Below are positions 62,901 to 64,000 of a stretch of 64,000 bases of DNA, in pieces. Made by a program: the position numbers and the translations under genes. Under the pieces are notes generated by a model. It was not told the DNA's origin, made no database searches, and worked only from the letters and a program-made list of their open reading frames with translations. The number at the start of each line of letters is the position of its first letter. The stretch's first letter is position 1. Location of the stretch: the NCBI GenBank assembly GCA_016806645.1, contig JACSYO010002159.1, positions 10,460,827 to 10,524,826 of the forward strand. The letters are read 5' to 3'. This DNA comes from Ophiodon elongatus (lineage: Eukaryota; Chordata; Actinopteri; Perciformes; Hexagrammidae).

Positions 62901-63596
62901 AAACTCCTTCTGTTCCTCTGTGAGTCCGTGAGCGGCTGTCGACAAAGAGCAGAGAACAGAGGGACGATGTAATAAGCGTATGCGTGCTCAGACTCAGGTG
63001 TATGGGTGCTTTGAAATGCATCCTAAAAAAAGGTGACAGCAACATTTTGAGTGCTTTGCATGAACAGGACACTTGGAGCAGTGCGGTGGTGGTGGTGCTC
63101 TCCCTCAGGGCAGCAAACATTTAAATATGAAATAATTAAAACTCAGGTTTTGCTCAAATTCCCTCACACATCATACAGCCTGCATTAAAAAAAAAAAAAA
63201 AAGAAAAGAGGGGCGGTGCCAAACTAACCAATGACAGCTAAAGACGTCACAGGTAAATGTCATATTAAAACCCTGTGTGCGTTTACTTTATCTCGTTTTA
63301 CCCAAAGTCAAAAGCAGCCCGTTTGGGAGTTGGAGGGCAGTAAACAGTGAGTACCAGCAGCGGTCTGTTATCCAACAGGTCCAGTGGTCACCAGGTGCCA
63401 TTGAGACTTTCTTTCATAACACACACCGCTCGTATGAACTGATGCTACGAAGCTGTCCGCTCGTTTTCTGGGACTTACGGTCGACACAAGAAGCTATTCC
63501 TCGTCTCTGTGGCCCTCCGGTACAAATCAAATGATGGGTCCTGCAGATGCTGGAGCCCAGTCGGGCAATTCTCGCCAGATGTCCGACGGTCGCCAT
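59901..63596 (-). CDS. acad8: Isobutyryl-CoA dehydrogenase, mitochondrial (ACAD8), 11 coding exons, complete
   Basis: FAD enzyme of the mitochondrial matrix that oxidises isobutyryl-CoA to methacrylyl-CoA in valine breakdown, passing electrons to ETF. Coding exons in transcript order (high to low): 63596-63479, 62935-62835, 62621-62452, 61990-61881, 61717-61641, 61545-61408, 61285-61150, 60678-60581, 60437-60285, 60213-60111, 59956-59901. They sum to 1260 nt, 419 aa (human 415), all GT-AG and in frame. The N-terminus is an Arg-rich transit peptide (about 1-25). The FAD/substrate region YCLTEPGSGSDA starts at residue 161, QMHGGYGY is at 374-381, and the catalytic base is Glu401 in ILEGTNEVMR. 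The start ATG at 63596 has a strong context (A at -3, G at +4); an in-frame GTG 12 bases upstream is not a likely start. Close identity through LGFGGIYV, GLSRLDTSVIFEAL and STTAYISIH separates it from ACADSB and other family members. No disabling change was seen. Confidence 0.96.
60438..60478. repeat. (CA)n tract directly before acad8 exon 9 acceptor
   Basis: On the transcribed strand this is TG-rich with two TATG breaks and runs straight into the exon 9 acceptor at 60439-60438, where a pyrimidine tract would normally lie. Confidence 0.9.
61334..61345 (-). promoter_or_regulatory. CTCF-type core motif
   Basis: The minus strand reads CCACTAGATGGC, a full match to the CTCF core CCASYAGRKGGC. 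It lies in acad8 intron 6. A 12-base match alone is weak evidence of binding. Confidence 0.3.
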
Positions 63597-63600
63597 GTTT
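63590..63600 (-). promoter_or_regulatory. acad8: TISU-like translation start of acad8
   Basis: The start region reads AAACATGGCGACC, close to the TISU consensus SAASATGGCGGC, which joins a YY1 site and an initiator of translation. TISU elements are known to be common in housekeeping and mitochondrial genes with very short 5' UTRs. Two positions differ from consensus. Confidence 0.35.
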
Positions 63601-63641
63601 ACCTCCACAGCGGTCTGTTTAATAAAGAGAACAGCGAGCTA

Positions 63642-63722
63642 CTCTTCTTCTTCTTTAGTGTTTTATGGCGGTTGGCAAATAACATTATGGCGCATTACCG
63701 CCACCAGCTGGTAGGGAGTGGA
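63642..63722. repeat. Dispersed teleost repeat in the acad8 promoter
   Basis: A CTTCTT run followed by ttttatggcggttggcaaat and gcattaccgccaccag. I recognise this combination as a high-copy sequence in many teleost genomes. It sits 46-126 bp upstream of the acad8 ATG and includes a YY1-like CCGCCAT core on the minus strand. Confidence 0.5.
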
Positions 63723-64000
63723 TTCTCACGCTTTAGTAGTGACGAGAAAGAAATTGAGAAAAGAAGAAAGAAAGGAAAAATATATTTAATTTAATTTATA
63801 TATATATATATATATACATATAGTTTTTTCCCATAACAAACAAAATATTGTTTTGTTATATATAAATATATATGTTTCACATTTATATTTTTACATTTCA
63901 TTCAAAAAAGAAAAAAAAAAGGGACAATAAGAGGGATTTAAAAGTAATGCAGACAGAAAAAGACACGTCACTGAAACACAGTATTATCATCTCAAATGTA

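Noticed and set aside
1..64000. tRNA, rRNA and known microRNA genes
   Set aside because: No cloverleaf with intact A and B boxes (other than the decayed SINE head), no rRNA sequence, and no microRNA seed/precursor that I recognise.

Overview
This is a piece of a vertebrate nuclear genome, almost certainly a teleost fish and probably a percomorph. The signs are split genes with GT-AG introns, very long (TG)n/(CA)n tracts, and several dispersed repeat families that I recognise as common in percomorph genomes. It is gene-poor: two complete protein-coding genes and one probable first coding exon of a third, all in long introns or intergenic DNA. No bacterial-type features (operons, CRISPR, IS elements) are present.

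Layout. (1) 1-21.2 kb: mostly repeat-rich non-coding DNA. The one supportable coding piece is a minus-strand signal-peptide exon (6311-6365) with CpG-rich sequence behind it (about 6.88-7.1 kb). The rest of that gene would lie to the left, outside the window. A second GC-rich block at 8.96-9.29 kb may be a further upstream 5' exon. (2) 21.27-59.25 kb: esam (endothelial cell adhesion molecule) on the plus strand, 7 coding exons and 426 aa. Its first intron is 28 kb and holds most of the repeats. Exons 2-7 lie in 49.68-58.40 kb. (3) 59.37-63.60 kb: acad8 (isobutyryl-CoA dehydrogenase, mitochondrial valine breakdown) on the minus strand, 11 coding exons and 419 aa, complete. The two genes are tail to tail, with opposing poly(A) signals about 130 bp apart.

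The two genes have unrelated jobs, endothelial junction adhesion versus branched-chain amino acid catabolism. Their closeness looks like packing, not a pathway. I reconstructed both reading frames exon by exon; every junction keeps frame and matches human ESAM and ACAD8 as I remember them.

The most interesting leads are a frame-compatible candidate alternative last exon in esam intron 4, a (TG)n tract in place of the pyrimidine tract before acad8 exon 9, a TISU-like start site with a dispersed repeat in the acad8 promoter, a MITE with about 36-bp inverted ends in esam intron 6, two CTCF-type core sites in convergent orientation around esam, and the unidentified signal-peptide exon. I did not find a clearly new biological system.
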